From JALOKP01 sp963800865 (GTDB lineage: Bacteria > Acidobacteriota > Polarisedimenticolia > J045), in NCBI GenBank assembly GCA_963800865.1, contig CAWDCL010000005.1, forward strand, positions 523,885 to 587,884: a stretch of 64,000 nucleotides of DNA, written 5' to 3'. A program made the translations under genes and the position numbers. This document shows, piece by piece, positions 1-8,084 of this stretch. Position 1 is the stretch's first letter, and the number at the start of each line of letters is the position of its first letter. A model generated the notes under the pieces. It ran no database searches. It was not told where the DNA came from and saw nothing but the letters and a program-made list of their open reading frames with translations.

Positions 1-33
1 GCCGAGGAGGTCGACCCGCAGGTGATCCCCTGA
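1..33 (+). CDS. C-terminal end of an upstream gene (partial)
   Basis: The window opens inside an open frame that reads AEEVDPQVIP and then TGA. Ten residues are too few to identify the protein. The frame is open from base 1 and the stop is followed by a short gap before two convergent genes on the minus strand, so this is probably the true 3' end of a gene lying to the left. Confidence 0.4.
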   Translation, partial: AEEVDPQVIP

Positions 34-63
34 GCCCCCCGGCCGGACCGGAGCGGCATCCGA

Positions 64-276
64 TCAGGGGTGCGTCCGGTCCCTGATCTGCCAGAGCAGC
101 CCGACCGCCGCGAACAGCAGCGCCAGCACGGCCCACTCGTAGAGCAGCTCCGTCGACGGCAGCAGGGTGATCCGCATGTTGCGCATGTTCGCGACCCGCT
201 GCGCGACGGCACCGATCGCGGCCAGCGCGCCGATCGCGGTGAAGACGCCGGGCAGGCTTCCGAAGCGGCGGTTCAT
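64..276 (-). CDS. small membrane protein, two predicted helices
   Basis: This 70-residue protein starts MNRRFGSLPGVF and has two hydrophobic stretches, about residues 10-26 and 46-62, the second running WAVLALLFAAVGLLW. It ends in a charged tail (QIRDRTHP). The start codon overlaps the stop of the preceding lipoprotein gene in an ATGA junction, so the two are probably translationally coupled and may work together in the envelope. I do not recognise the family. The longer frame open upstream is a shadow of the lipoprotein gene. Confidence 0.6.
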   Translation of the reverse strand: MNRRFGSLPGVFTAIGALAAIGAVAQRVANMRNMRITLLPSTELLYEWAVLALLFAAVGLLWQIRDRTHP

Positions 277-599
277 CGCGGGTTCTCCGGCCGCGCCGGC
301 TCGTCGCCGCGCGGGATCGTCAGGACCTTCGGCTCGAGCGCCCGGTCGCTGAAGGAGACGAACACGATCCGGATCGTGCCCGCATCGTCCTCGAAGTAGA
401 GCTGGCTCCAGCCGGGGTAGGACTCGGAGGTCGAGGCGCCGAAGACGCGCCCGAATTCCTTCGGGATCCGGTTTTCGGCTGCCAGGACTTCGCGCCCGAG
501 CGGCGTGACGACGTGCCCCGGCGGACGGATCCGCTCGCACGACGCGAGCAGAGGCACCGTGCCGAGCAGCACGGCGATTCCCAGGACGGCTCGTTTCAT
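273..599 (-). CDS. small putative lipoprotein
   Basis: The 108-residue product begins MKRAVLGIAVLLGTVPLLASC, a signal peptide ending in a lipobox-like LLASC, so the mature protein is probably lipid-anchored at Cys20. The remaining 88 residues are soluble-looking, with no domain I recognise. A purine-rich stretch (GGAAGGGGG) precedes the ATG. The gene overlaps the next one by four bases. Function unknown. Confidence 0.6.
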   Translation of the reverse strand: MKRAVLGIAVLLGTVPLLASCERIRPPGHVVTPLGREVLAAENRIPKEFGRVFGASTSESYPGWSQLYFEDDAGTIRIVFVSFSDRALEPKVLTIPRGDEPARPENPR

Positions 600-621
600 C
601 GGGTACCCCCTTCCGGGGGCG

Positions 622-627
622 AGGATA
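622..627 (-). promoter_or_regulatory. candidate -10 element (TATCCT)
   Basis: TATCCT on the minus strand lies 22 bases upstream of the lipoprotein start. It matches the TANNNT hexamer seen before many genes in this window. No -35 element is obvious. Confidence 0.35.
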
Positions 628-630
628 CCG

Positions 631-1632
631 CTAGTGGGCCGACTGGTGCGCGACCCCGGCCGGGTCGAGGTCCGGGACCGACCAGTTCGTGTGGGGCGGG
701 CGGTTCAGGACGAACCAGTTCCAGACCAGGGCCCGGTAGGTCACCGGCTGGAGGCCGATCTCGCGGTAGAACGGGCGCAGCATCAGGTGCAGCCGGCGCA
801 GGCGGTAGAACGGCACCCGCGGGAAGTAGTGGTGCTCGAGGTGATAGGCCGACCAGAGGTAAGCCACGTCCCAGAAGCGCGACGGCTTGATCAGGGTCGA
901 CCACTTCGCGGGGTCGGCGGGATCGATGTTGTAGTGCTGGCCGAGGCGGTTGAGCGTGAACGCCACCGGGAAGACGACGAAGTACGGCACCATGTAGACC
1001 TTGAACGCGATCCACCAGCCGGCGAAGACGCCGATCGCGAGCAGGATTCCCAGCTGGCCGAGGATCGTGACGGTGCGCTCGATCCGGATCGTCTTCTGCA
1101 GCTCCGGCGGATAGGTCGCCGTCTCGCGCGCCGCGGCGCGGAAGTAGATGAAGAACAGCGCCGGCGTCATGTAGAGCGCCTTGTACCAGCGCGCGTTGCG
1201 CTTCGGCGAGAGGTGGTGGCGCTTCGGGTCGGCCTCGCCGTCGCCGAGCTGGGCGTGGTGATCCAGGTGCCACTTCGTGAACTGCGTGCGCGAGATGCCC
1301 GAGGGAAACGCGTAGGCCAGCCCCAGCAGCGAATTCGCGCGCGTCTGCTTCTTCGTGAAGACGGCGTCGTGCACGACCTCGTGCAGCATCACCGTGAAGT
1401 TGAAGAAGGTGAAGCCCAGCACGATCGAGAACGGCAGCCACTGCCACCACGTGTCGAACAGCGCGGCCCCGGTCATGCAGACCGCGATCAGCAGGAGCTG
1501 CCAGCCGAAGACCGCCATGTGCGCCACCGGGCTGGTCCGGTGCAGCTCGCGCAGCGCGTCCTGCGGGATCGCCTTCGCCAGGGCGCGGCGCAGGTCGACG
1601 GAGGCGGCGGCGTAGTGGGACGGCTGGCTCAC
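631..1632 (-). CDS. membrane fatty acid desaturase
   Basis: This 333-residue integral membrane protein carries the three histidine boxes of the di-iron fatty acid desaturase/hydroxylase superfamily: HEVVH at residues 84-88, HLDHH at 122-126 and HLEHH at 264-268. Hydrophobic segments around 40-80 and 185-230 fit the usual four-helix layout. The family inserts double bonds or hydroxyls into lipid acyl chains using electrons from a ferredoxin or cytochrome. A ferredoxin-NADP reductase gene lies just upstream on the same strand and could supply reductant, but that pairing is inference. The start is GTG, preceded by AGAGAGGA at a normal distance. The exact substrate cannot be told. Confidence 0.85.
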   Translation of the reverse strand: MSQPSHYAAASVDLRRALAKAIPQDALRELHRTSPVAHMAVFGWQLLLIAVCMTGAALFDTWWQWLPFSIVLGFTFFNFTVMLHEVVHDAVFTKKQTRANSLLGLAYAFPSGISRTQFTKWHLDHHAQLGDGEADPKRHHLSPKRNARWYKALYMTPALFFIYFRAAARETATYPPELQKTIRIERTVTILGQLGILLAIGVFAGWWIAFKVYMVPYFVVFPVAFTLNRLGQHYNIDPADPAKWSTLIKPSRFWDVAYLWSAYHLEHHYFPRVPFYRLRRLHLMLRPFYREIGLQPVTYRALVWNWFVLNRPPHTNWSVPDLDPAGVAHQSAH

Positions 1633-1719
1633 GCGGGCAGGTCCTCTCTCGGCTGGTGAACGTACCGCGGACGGCGCCGCGGTCCAGTCCGACTCGACCG
1701 GGCAGGCGTCCTTCCGCGG

Positions 1720-1725
1720 ATTGTA
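1720..1725 (-). promoter_or_regulatory. candidate -10 element (TACAAT)
   Basis: TACAAT on the minus strand, between the reductase and desaturase genes, sits 87 bases upstream of the desaturase start. It suggests the desaturase has its own promoter with a normal leader. Confidence 0.35.
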
Positions 1726-1767
1726 GCGGGCGCCGGCGATTCGGCCAGCGGCGGCCGGCGCCGCAAC

Positions 1768-2583
1768 TTACCAGTACTTTTCGGTGTGGACCTCCCCGGG
1801 CGCCTTCTTCGAGTGCTCCCGGAAGCCCTGCGCGGCGAGGATCGGGAGGATCGTCTCGATCATCTTCGGGTTGCCGCAGACGAAGATGTGGGTGTCCTCC
1901 GGCCGCGGCTCCCGGCCCCACGCCTCGGCGACGAGGCCGCGCTCCCAGAGGTGCTGGACGTAGCCGCGGTGTCCGGCCCACGGGACCGGCTCGGCGTCCG
2001 GGGCCGAGATCGCCGGGAGGTAGGCGAGGTTCTTCGACAGCCGCTGCATCGTCTGCAGCTCGGACCGGTAGCCGAGATCCCAGGAGTGCCGGGCCCCGTG
2101 CAGGACCGCGAAACGGGCCCCGGCCCGCACGTCGAGCTCGGTGCGCAGCATCGAGACGTACGGCGCGAGCCCGGTGCCGGTCGCGATCAGGACGAGGTTC
2201 CGCCCGGCCGGGACCTCCCGCAGCGTGAACGTCCCGACGATCCGCGGCGCGAGCCAGATCGGCGAGCCCGAGGCGAGCATCCAGAGGCGCGGCGTCAGCG
2301 TGCCGGAGGTCACGAGCGAGATGTAGAGCTCGAGGTACTCCTTCGCGACCGACGACGAGGCCACCGAGTAGGCCCGCTTGATCAGCTTGTCCGGCGGGGG
2401 CGGCTCCGCCTCGATATCGCACCCGGGCAGCCGCGGCGCCAGGGGCGGCAGCCCGATCGTGCCGTACTGCCCGGGCAGGAAGTCGGGCAGCTCCCATCCG
2501 CGCGGCGCGACGCGCAGGATCATCAGGACCGGAGACAGGTCCTCGCGGTGCAGAACGACCGCGTTGGGTTCCTCGATCGGCAC
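1768..2583 (-). CDS. fpr: ferredoxin/flavodoxin-NADP+ reductase
   Basis: The 271-residue protein has the FAD-binding RAYSVAS motif near residue 90, the NADP-binding GTGLAPYVSMLR stretch near 155, a CGNPKMIE motif near 237 and a C-terminal EKYW with a terminal aromatic residue. This is the layout of bacterial Fpr-type reductases, which pass electrons between NADPH and ferredoxin or flavodoxin in the cytosol. Start GTG at 2583 is chosen because a TAGAAT element ends six bases before it. It lies upstream of the desaturase on the same strand and may reduce that enzyme's electron donor (inference). Confidence 0.85.
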   Translation of the reverse strand: MPIEEPNAVVLHREDLSPVLMILRVAPRGWELPDFLPGQYGTIGLPPLAPRLPGCDIEAEPPPPDKLIKRAYSVASSSVAKEYLELYISLVTSGTLTPRLWMLASGSPIWLAPRIVGTFTLREVPAGRNLVLIATGTGLAPYVSMLRTELDVRAGARFAVLHGARHSWDLGYRSELQTMQRLSKNLAYLPAISAPDAEPVPWAGHRGYVQHLWERGLVAEAWGREPRPEDTHIFVCGNPKMIETILPILAAQGFREHSKKAPGEVHTEKYW

Positions 2584-2589
2584 GGCGGC

Positions 2590-2595
2590 ATTCTA
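2590..2595 (-). promoter_or_regulatory. candidate -10 element of fpr (TAGAAT), leaderless spacing
   Basis: TAGAAT ends six bases before the fpr GTG, so transcription would begin at or next to the start codon. Confidence 0.45.
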
Positions 2596-2666
2596 CCCGC
2601 CCGCGTGCGGCGCGGGGCCCCGCGCGCGGCCGTCCGGCAGCCGGCCCATCGGACCGCGCGCTGGTG

Positions 2667-2672
2667 TACATT
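2667..2672 (+). promoter_or_regulatory. candidate -10 element of cstA (TACATT), leaderless spacing
   Basis: TACATT lies eight bases before the cstA ATG. No Shine-Dalgarno sequence fits in the gap, which fits a leaderless mRNA. Confidence 0.45.
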
Positions 2673-2680
2673 CCCCCGCC

Positions 2681-4741
2681 ATGGCGCCCTTTCGCTGGCT
2701 GGTCTGGGTCGCGGTCGCGCTGACCGGCGCGGCCGCCTTCGCGGCGGTGGCCTTCGCGCGCGCCGAACCGGTCTCCGCGGCCTACATCGTGATCGCGGCG
2801 GTCTGCACGTACGCGATCGCCTATCGCTTCTACTCGCACTTCATCGCCTTCCGGGTCCTGCGGCTCAGCGACACCAACGTCACGCCGGCGGTGCGCCACA
2901 ACGACGGCCACGACTTCGTGCCGACCAACCGCTGGGTCGTCTTCGGCCACCATTTCGCGGCGATCGCGGGGCCGGGACCGCTGATCGGTCCGATTCTCGC
3001 GGCGCAGTTCGGCTACCTGCCGGGGACGATCTGGATCCTGATCGGCGGCGTCCTCGGCGGCGCGGTGCAGGACTTCATCGTGCTCGTGATGAGCACGCGC
3101 CGCGACGGTCGTTCGCTGGCCAAGCTGGCCCGCGACTATCTCGGCCCGTGGGGCGCGATCGCCGGGACGATCGGGATCCTGCTGATCATGATCATCCTGA
3201 TCGCGGTGCTGGGGCTGGTGGTGGTCAACGCGCTGGCCGAGAGCCCCTGGGGCCTCTTCACCGTCGGGATGACGATCCCGATCGCGATGGGGATGGGGCT
3301 GATCATGCGCGGCGGCCACGGGCGCGAGGTCTGGATCGCGACCTCGATCGGGCTGGTCTTCCTGCTCGCCGCGCTGTGGGGCGGGCACTGGATCTCGGTC
3401 CACCCGGCGCTCGGTCCGGCTTTCACGCTGGCGCGGCTGCCGCTGGCCTGGCTCGTGATCGCCTACGGCCTGGCGGCCTCGATCCTGCCGGTCTGGCTGC
3501 TGCTCGCACCGCGCGACTACCTGTCGACCTTCGTCAAGCTGGGGACGGTCTTCCTGCTGGCGATCGGGATCCTCGCGGTGCGCCCCGAGCTGCACCTGCC
3601 GGCGATCACCCGCTTCGCCGACGGCTCGGGGCCGATCTTCGGCGGGACGATCTTCCCGTTCTGCTTCATCACGATCGCCTGCGGCGCGATCTCGGGCTTC
3701 CACTCGCTGATCGCCTCCGGCACCACGCCCAAGCTGCTCGAGCGCGAGACCGACGCGCGCTTCATCGGCTACGGCGCGATGCTGCTGGAGAGCTTCGTCG
3801 CGATCATGGCGATGATCGCCGCCGCCTCGCTCCCGCCGGGCGAATACTTCGCGATCAACACCGCCAAGCCGCTCGAGTGGATCACCCAGCAGGGCTTCCC
3901 GGTCACGGCCGAGCAGATGCAGCTGCTGGCCGAACGCGTCGGCGAGAAGACCGTCCAGGCCCGCACCGGCGGCGCGCCGTGCCTGGCGGTGGGGATGGCC
4001 GAGATCTTCCACCGCTTCCTCGGCGGCGAGGCGCTGGCCGCGCTCTGGTACCACTTCGCGATCATGTTCGAGGCGCTGTTCATCCTGACCACGCTCGACG
4101 CGGGGACGCGCGTCGGGCGCTACATCCTGCAGGACGCCCTGCTGCGGGTCGCGCCGAAGCTGGCCGGGACGGGGTGGGGCCCGAACGTGATCACCAGCAC
4201 GCTGTTCGTCTCGGCCTGGGGCTACTTCGTGATCGCCGGGGTGATCGACCCGCACGGCGGGATCCGCGCGCTGTGGCCGCTGTTCGGGATCGCCAACCAG
4301 CTGCTCGCGGCGACGGCGCTGACGATCGCCACGACGATCCTGCTGCGGACGGGAAAGAAGCGGTACGCCTGGGTCACCGGGATCCCCCTGGCCTGGCTGC
4401 TGGCGGTGACGATGACCGCCGGGACCGAGTACGTCTTCCACCCCGACCCGCGGATCGGCTTTCTCGCCAAGGCCAGCGCCATGGCCAGCGGCGCGCTCCC
4501 GGTGGACGCGGCGACGAAAGGGATCCAGGTCTTCAACGCGCGGCTCGACGCCTTCCTGGCGCTCGTCTTCCTGGTGCTGGTCGCGACGGTGGTCCTGTCC
4601 GCGGTGCGGCAGTGGCTCCGGATCCTGCGCGGCGGGCTGGCGCTGGAGCCGGACCCGCCGGTGCCCTGGACCGGCGGCGCCGCGGCGCCGGCGGCGTGGG
4701 GCGACGTGCCGCGCTCCGCGGGGGGCCCGCGCTGCTGCTGA
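2681..4741 (+). CDS. cstA: CstA-family carbon starvation/pyruvate transporter
   Basis: This 686-residue polytopic membrane protein matches CstA in length and in conserved stretches: RHNDGHDFVPTNRWVVFGHH near 75-95, the following AGPGPLIGPILAAQFGYLPG, GAISGFHSLIASGTTPK and LDAGTRVGRYILQD. CstA proteins take up pyruvate or peptides at the inner membrane, commonly when carbon is limiting. About 16 hydrophobic helices are visible. The open frame continues upstream of 2681, but the CstA-like sequence begins at this ATG and a TANNNT element sits eight bases before it. The substrate (pyruvate or peptides) cannot be decided from sequence. Confidence 0.9.
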   Translation: MAPFRWLVWVAVALTGAAAFAAVAFARAEPVSAAYIVIAAVCTYAIAYRFYSHFIAFRVLRLSDTNVTPAVRHNDGHDFVPTNRWVVFGHHFAAIAGPGPLIGPILAAQFGYLPGTIWILIGGVLGGAVQDFIVLVMSTRRDGRSLAKLARDYLGPWGAIAGTIGILLIMIILIAVLGLVVVNALAESPWGLFTVGMTIPIAMGMGLIMRGGHGREVWIATSIGLVFLLAALWGGHWISVHPALGPAFTLARLPLAWLVIAYGLAASILPVWLLLAPRDYLSTFVKLGTVFLLAIGILAVRPELHLPAITRFADGSGPIFGGTIFPFCFITIACGAISGFHSLIASGTTPKLLERETDARFIGYGAMLLESFVAIMAMIAAASLPPGEYFAINTAKPLEWITQQGFPVTAEQMQLLAERVGEKTVQARTGGAPCLAVGMAEIFHRFLGGEALAALWYHFAIMFEALFILTTLDAGTRVGRYILQDALLRVAPKLAGTGWGPNVITSTLFVSAWGYFVIAGVIDPHGGIRALWPLFGIANQLLAATALTIATTILLRTGKKRYAWVTGIPLAWLLAVTMTAGTEYVFHPDPRIGFLAKASAMASGALPVDAATKGIQVFNARLDAFLALVFLVLVATVVLSAVRQWLRILRGGLALEPDPPVPWTGGAAAPAAWGDVPRSAGGPRCC

Positions 4742-4753
4742 CGGGGCCGCGCG

Positions 4754-6769
4754 CTACTTCACGTACCCGAGCGCCTCGAGCTGCTTGAGCTGGTCGACCG
4801 AGATGTCCTCGAGCGCGAGCCGCTTGGGGTGGCGGCCGGCCGGAGCGGACGCCTCCCAGCGCGCGAGCGGCGGCTCGAGCCCGGCCACCAGGTCCGGGCG
4901 CGACCGGTAGAGGTTCTTCGTCTCGCCCGGGTCGGCCTCGAGGTCGTACAGCTCCCACGTCTCGTTCGCCCCCGGACCCTCGTGCGCGGCCCACCAGAGC
5001 CGCTGCACCCCCTTGCGGGTGAGGAGCGACCCGGGCCGGAACGCGCTGCCGGGCAGCGCCGTGCCGCGCGGGTTGAAGATCAGCTTGTGCCGCTCGTCGC
5101 TGGCGACGAGCGAGAGCGAGTCGACGGTGGAGCCTTCCTCGGCGAAGACATGGCGCGAGGCGGGCGCGCCCTCCTCGCCGAGCAGGAGCGGCCAGAGGCT
5201 CTGCCCCTCGTAGGTCGGCGACCGCGACACGCCGACGGCAGCCAGGATCGTCGGCGCCAGGTCGGTCGTCTCGACCGCGGTCTCGACCACGCGCGGCCCG
5301 GTGATCGCCTTCGGGTAGCGGACGATCAGGGGGATGTGGAGCGATGTGTCGTAAGGCGCCTTGCCGTGGGCGAAGAAGATCAGGTGCTCGGTCATGCTCT
5401 CGCCATGGTCGGCGGTGAGGATGACCAGCGTGTCGTCGCGCAGGCCGAGGCGATCGACGGCGTCGAGCAGCCGCCCGATCTCGGCGTCGGTGAAGGCGAT
5501 CTCCTCGTCGTAGCGCGCGATGTAGAGGTCCACGTCGCGCGAACCGTTCTCGATCACCGCCGGGGCGTTGATCTCGCCGAAGGCGGTGTTCCCGAGCGGG
5601 GGCCGCAGGTCCTTGTGGCGCCCGTAGAGCGCGTCGCCGACGAAGCGGTCCCGGTAGGAGGCGGGCGGGATGTAGGGCGCGTGGGGATCGACGTAGTGCA
5701 GGTAGAGGAAGAACGGCTCGGCGCCGTGCCGTTCGAGCCACGGGATCGCGGTGTCGGTCACCTCGTCCGCGGTCGCGTGCAGCTCCCCGTTGCCCAGCTC
5801 GACGTAGTCCTCGTACCCCTGCTGGAAGTTGAAGACGTGGGACAGGTTGGCGTTGGTGATGATCCCGCCGGTGCGCCAGCCACGCGGGCCGAGGATCTCC
5901 GGCAGCGTCAGCGCTTCGTCGGGCAGGACGGAGCGGACGTCGAGCAGCCCGTGGGTGTGCGGATAGGTCCCCGTGGTGATCGTGGCGACGCTGGGACTGG
6001 TGCGGCCCTTCTGCGCCAGCGTGCGCGCGAAGCGCACCCCCTCGCGCGCGAAGGCGTCGATCCGCGGGCTCGTCGCGCGGGCGTAGCCGTAGGACGACAG
6101 GTGATCGGCGCGCAGCGTGTCGATCACGATCAGGAGGACGTTGCGGGCGACCGGGAACGAGGGCGGCGTCTCCACGGCCGTGGACTTCGGGGCGGCGGAC
6201 GGGGTGCCGGCGGGCGGCGCTGCAGCGGCCCCCGGAGGACGCGGCGCGGCGGGGAAGAGGGCTGCGAGCGCCACGCCGGCCAGGGCGAGCGCAGCGGCGG
6301 GCGGCGCGAGGCGCTGCGCGCGGGTGCGGAGCGCGGGACCGCCTGCGAGCCATGCCGCCGCGGCCGCGATCGCCAGCGCGGCCAGCCCGGCGACGATCCA
6401 GCCGGGGAGCCTGGGGAAACTCGCGCCGGCGACGAGGCCGCGGCCACAGGCGCCGCTCGCCAGGACGATCGCGGCGACTTCCAGCGCCCGCCGCGGCGCT
6501 GCGGCGGCCGGCCAGGCGAGTGCGAGCCAGGAGAAGACGAGCCCGAGGCCCAGGCCGACGAGGGCCCCCGCGGCCACCCCGAGCGCCACGGCGTACCCGG
6601 CCAGCAGCAGGTTCCAGCCCGGCCCATCGAGGATGCCGCCGCGGTAGAACCCGAGGATCGCGCCGACACCGAGCGACACGAAGCCGCCCGCGAAGGCGCC
6701 CGCCGCGACCGTCCCTGAGACCAGTTCTCGCGCTGCGGGAACTCGCCATCCCCTATCGAACTTGTTCAC
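4754..6769 (-). CDS. membrane-anchored sulfatase-fold (alkaline phosphatase superfamily) enzyme
   Basis: The 671-residue product begins with about 180 residues containing several hydrophobic helices, then a sulfatase-fold domain from RNVLLIVIDTLRADHL onward. Metal-binding features include that first Asp and TADHGESMTEH. At the nucleophile position the sequence is TSPSVA: a Thr instead of the Cys/Ser that becomes formylglycine, and a Val where the C/S-X-P-X-R motif has Arg. A Thr nucleophile is typical of phosphoglycerol or phosphoethanolamine transferases and phosphatases of this superfamily, so classical sulfatase activity is doubtful. I chose GTG at 6769 because a TAACCT element ends seven bases before it. 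An ATG 36 bases upstream at 6805 is the alternative. Confidence 0.75.
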   Translation of the reverse strand: MNKFDRGWRVPAARELVSGTVAAGAFAGGFVSLGVGAILGFYRGGILDGPGWNLLLAGYAVALGVAAGALVGLGLGLVFSWLALAWPAAAAPRRALEVAAIVLASGACGRGLVAGASFPRLPGWIVAGLAALAIAAAAAWLAGGPALRTRAQRLAPPAAALALAGVALAALFPAAPRPPGAAAAPPAGTPSAAPKSTAVETPPSFPVARNVLLIVIDTLRADHLSSYGYARATSPRIDAFAREGVRFARTLAQKGRTSPSVATITTGTYPHTHGLLDVRSVLPDEALTLPEILGPRGWRTGGIITNANLSHVFNFQQGYEDYVELGNGELHATADEVTDTAIPWLERHGAEPFFLYLHYVDPHAPYIPPASYRDRFVGDALYGRHKDLRPPLGNTAFGEINAPAVIENGSRDVDLYIARYDEEIAFTDAEIGRLLDAVDRLGLRDDTLVILTADHGESMTEHLIFFAHGKAPYDTSLHIPLIVRYPKAITGPRVVETAVETTDLAPTILAAVGVSRSPTYEGQSLWPLLLGEEGAPASRHVFAEEGSTVDSLSLVASDERHKLIFNPRGTALPGSAFRPGSLLTRKGVQRLWWAAHEGPGANETWELYDLEADPGETKNLYRSRPDLVAGLEPPLARWEASAPAGRHPKRLALEDISVDQLKQLEALGYVK

Positions 6770-6776
6770 GCGTGGG

Positions 6777-6782
6777 AGGTTA
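6777..6782 (-). promoter_or_regulatory. candidate -10 element of the sulfatase-fold gene (TAACCT)
   Basis: TAACCT lies seven bases before the GTG at 6769 and would place the transcription start at that codon. This is the reason for preferring 6769 over the ATG at 6805, which lies upstream of the element. Confidence 0.4.
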
Positions 6783-6869
6783 CAGTGCGGCCGAGGGGTG
6801 GGCAAACCGTCGCTCGCGGAGCGGTCGCGCGCTGCCCGGAATCCATGACGGGGCGCCGGGAAGAGCCGC

Positions 6870-6875
6870 TAGAAT
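6870..6875 (+). promoter_or_regulatory. candidate -10 element of the glycosyltransferase gene (TAGAAT)
   Basis: TAGAAT sits 28 bases before the GTG at 6904, in the divergent gap between the sulfatase-fold gene and the glycosyltransferase. Confidence 0.4.
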
Positions 6876-6903
6876 CGAATCCCGTGACCGCACAGGACCG
6901 GCC

Positions 6904-8082
6904 GTGACCCCCCCCGCACCCCGACGGCTGCGCGTGCTGCGCGTCGTCAGCCGCCTCGACACCGGCGGGATCGAGATGCGGCTGCTCGACCTGCTGCCAC
7001 GGCTCGATCCGGCACGCTTCGAGGTCCAGGTGGTCTCGATCCGCCGGGCCGGGACGGTCGCCGCGCTGCTCGAGGAGCGCGGCGTCCCGGTGACGGTGGT
7101 CCGCTGCCACGGCCACCTGGCGACCCTCTGGTCGGCCTTCAAGCTGTCGCGCTTCATCCGGACCTTCCGGCCCGACATCGTGCACGGCCACACCCTGGTC
7201 CCGTCGCTCTACGCCACGCGCGCCGGGCGGATGGCCGGCGTGCCGGTCCGGGTCGCCAACTTCCACAACGTGGGCGAGGCGTTCACCGGCGCGCAGGTCC
7301 GCGCGGAGCGGCGCTGGTCGCCGCGGCGCGACGTCACGCTGCACGTCAGCCGCGCGGTCCACGACGACTACCTGGCGACCTTCACCCCGCCGCTCGACAA
7401 CGGCCGCGTGATCTACAACGGCGTGCACGTCGACCGCTTCCGCGAGCCGCCTTCGCCGGAACTGCGGGCGCGGCTGCTGGACGAGCTGGGGCTCGCGGGG
7501 CGGGATCCGGTCCTGATGACGGTCGCGCGGATCCACGCGCAGAAGGGGCCCGAGGACCTGCTGGAGGCGTTCGCGCGGGTGCGGGCCGTCCACCCCCGCG
7601 CGGCGCTGGCGTGGGTCGGCGACGGGCCGGCGGCGGCGGCGCTGCGCGAGCGTGCCGGCGCGCTGGGCGTCGCTCAGGACCTGTTCGTCACCGGGATGCG
7701 CGAGGACGTGCGCGACCTCTACCACCTGGCGACGCTGCACGTCATGGCCTCGCACCGCGAAGGGTTCAGCAACGTGCTGCTCGAGGCGATGGCCGCCGGC
7801 CTCCCGCAGGTGGTCACCGACGTCGGCGGCAACCGCGAGGCGCTGGGAGAGTCCGGCGCGGGGATCCTGGTGCCGTCTCACCGGCCGGACCTGCTGGGCG
7901 AGGCGCTGCTGGCGGTGCTGGGCGACGGCGCGCGGCTGGCCGCGATGGCCGAGGCAGCGCGCGTGCGCGCCGGGGCGTTCAGCGCGGACGAGCAACTGCG
8001 GCAGACCGAGGCGCTGTACCTCGAGCTGGCGCGGGCGAAGGGCCTGGCGGGCGCGCTCGGCACGCCGGGCGCGGGGAGTTGA
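6904..8082 (+). CDS. family 4-type glycosyltransferase
   Basis: The 392-residue protein has the two-domain GT-B layout. The N-terminal half contains SRLDTGGIE and DIVHGHTLVPSLYA. The C-terminal nucleotide-sugar domain contains TVARIHAQKGPEDLLEAFA and EGFSNVLLEAMAAGLPQVV, the E-x7-E motif of GT4 enzymes. Such enzymes add sugars to lipid or polysaccharide acceptors on the cytoplasmic side; acceptor and sugar are unknown. Start GTG at 6904 fits the start of homology. The stop is followed two bases later by the start of the hydroxyproline genes, so it may share their transcript although it has no evident role in that pathway. Confidence 0.8.
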   Translation: MTPPAPRRLRVLRVVSRLDTGGIEMRLLDLLPRLDPARFEVQVVSIRRAGTVAALLEERGVPVTVVRCHGHLATLWSAFKLSRFIRTFRPDIVHGHTLVPSLYATRAGRMAGVPVRVANFHNVGEAFTGAQVRAERRWSPRRDVTLHVSRAVHDDYLATFTPPLDNGRVIYNGVHVDRFREPPSPELRARLLDELGLAGRDPVLMTVARIHAQKGPEDLLEAFARVRAVHPRAALAWVGDGPAAAALRERAGALGVAQDLFVTGMREDVRDLYHLATLHVMASHREGFSNVLLEAMAAGLPQVVTDVGGNREALGESGAGILVPSHRPDLLGEALLAVLGDGARLAAMAEAARVRAGAFSADEQLRQTEALYLELARAKGLAGALGTPGAGS

Positions 8083-8084
8083 TC

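Noticed and set aside
2378..2680. Longer N terminus for CstA
   Set aside because: The upstream part of the frame overlaps the fpr gene antisense and has shadow composition; CstA-like sequence begins at 2681.
596..4441. A very long minus-strand open frame across desaturase, reductase and cstA
   Set aside because: It is an Arg/Pro/Asp-rich shadow typical of 70% GC DNA; the genes it overlaps have clear family motifs in other frames.
6769..6805. ATG at 6805 as start of the sulfatase-fold protein
   Set aside because: The promoter-like TAACCT lies downstream of it and no ribosome site precedes it; GTG 6769 fits better, though the choice is not certain.
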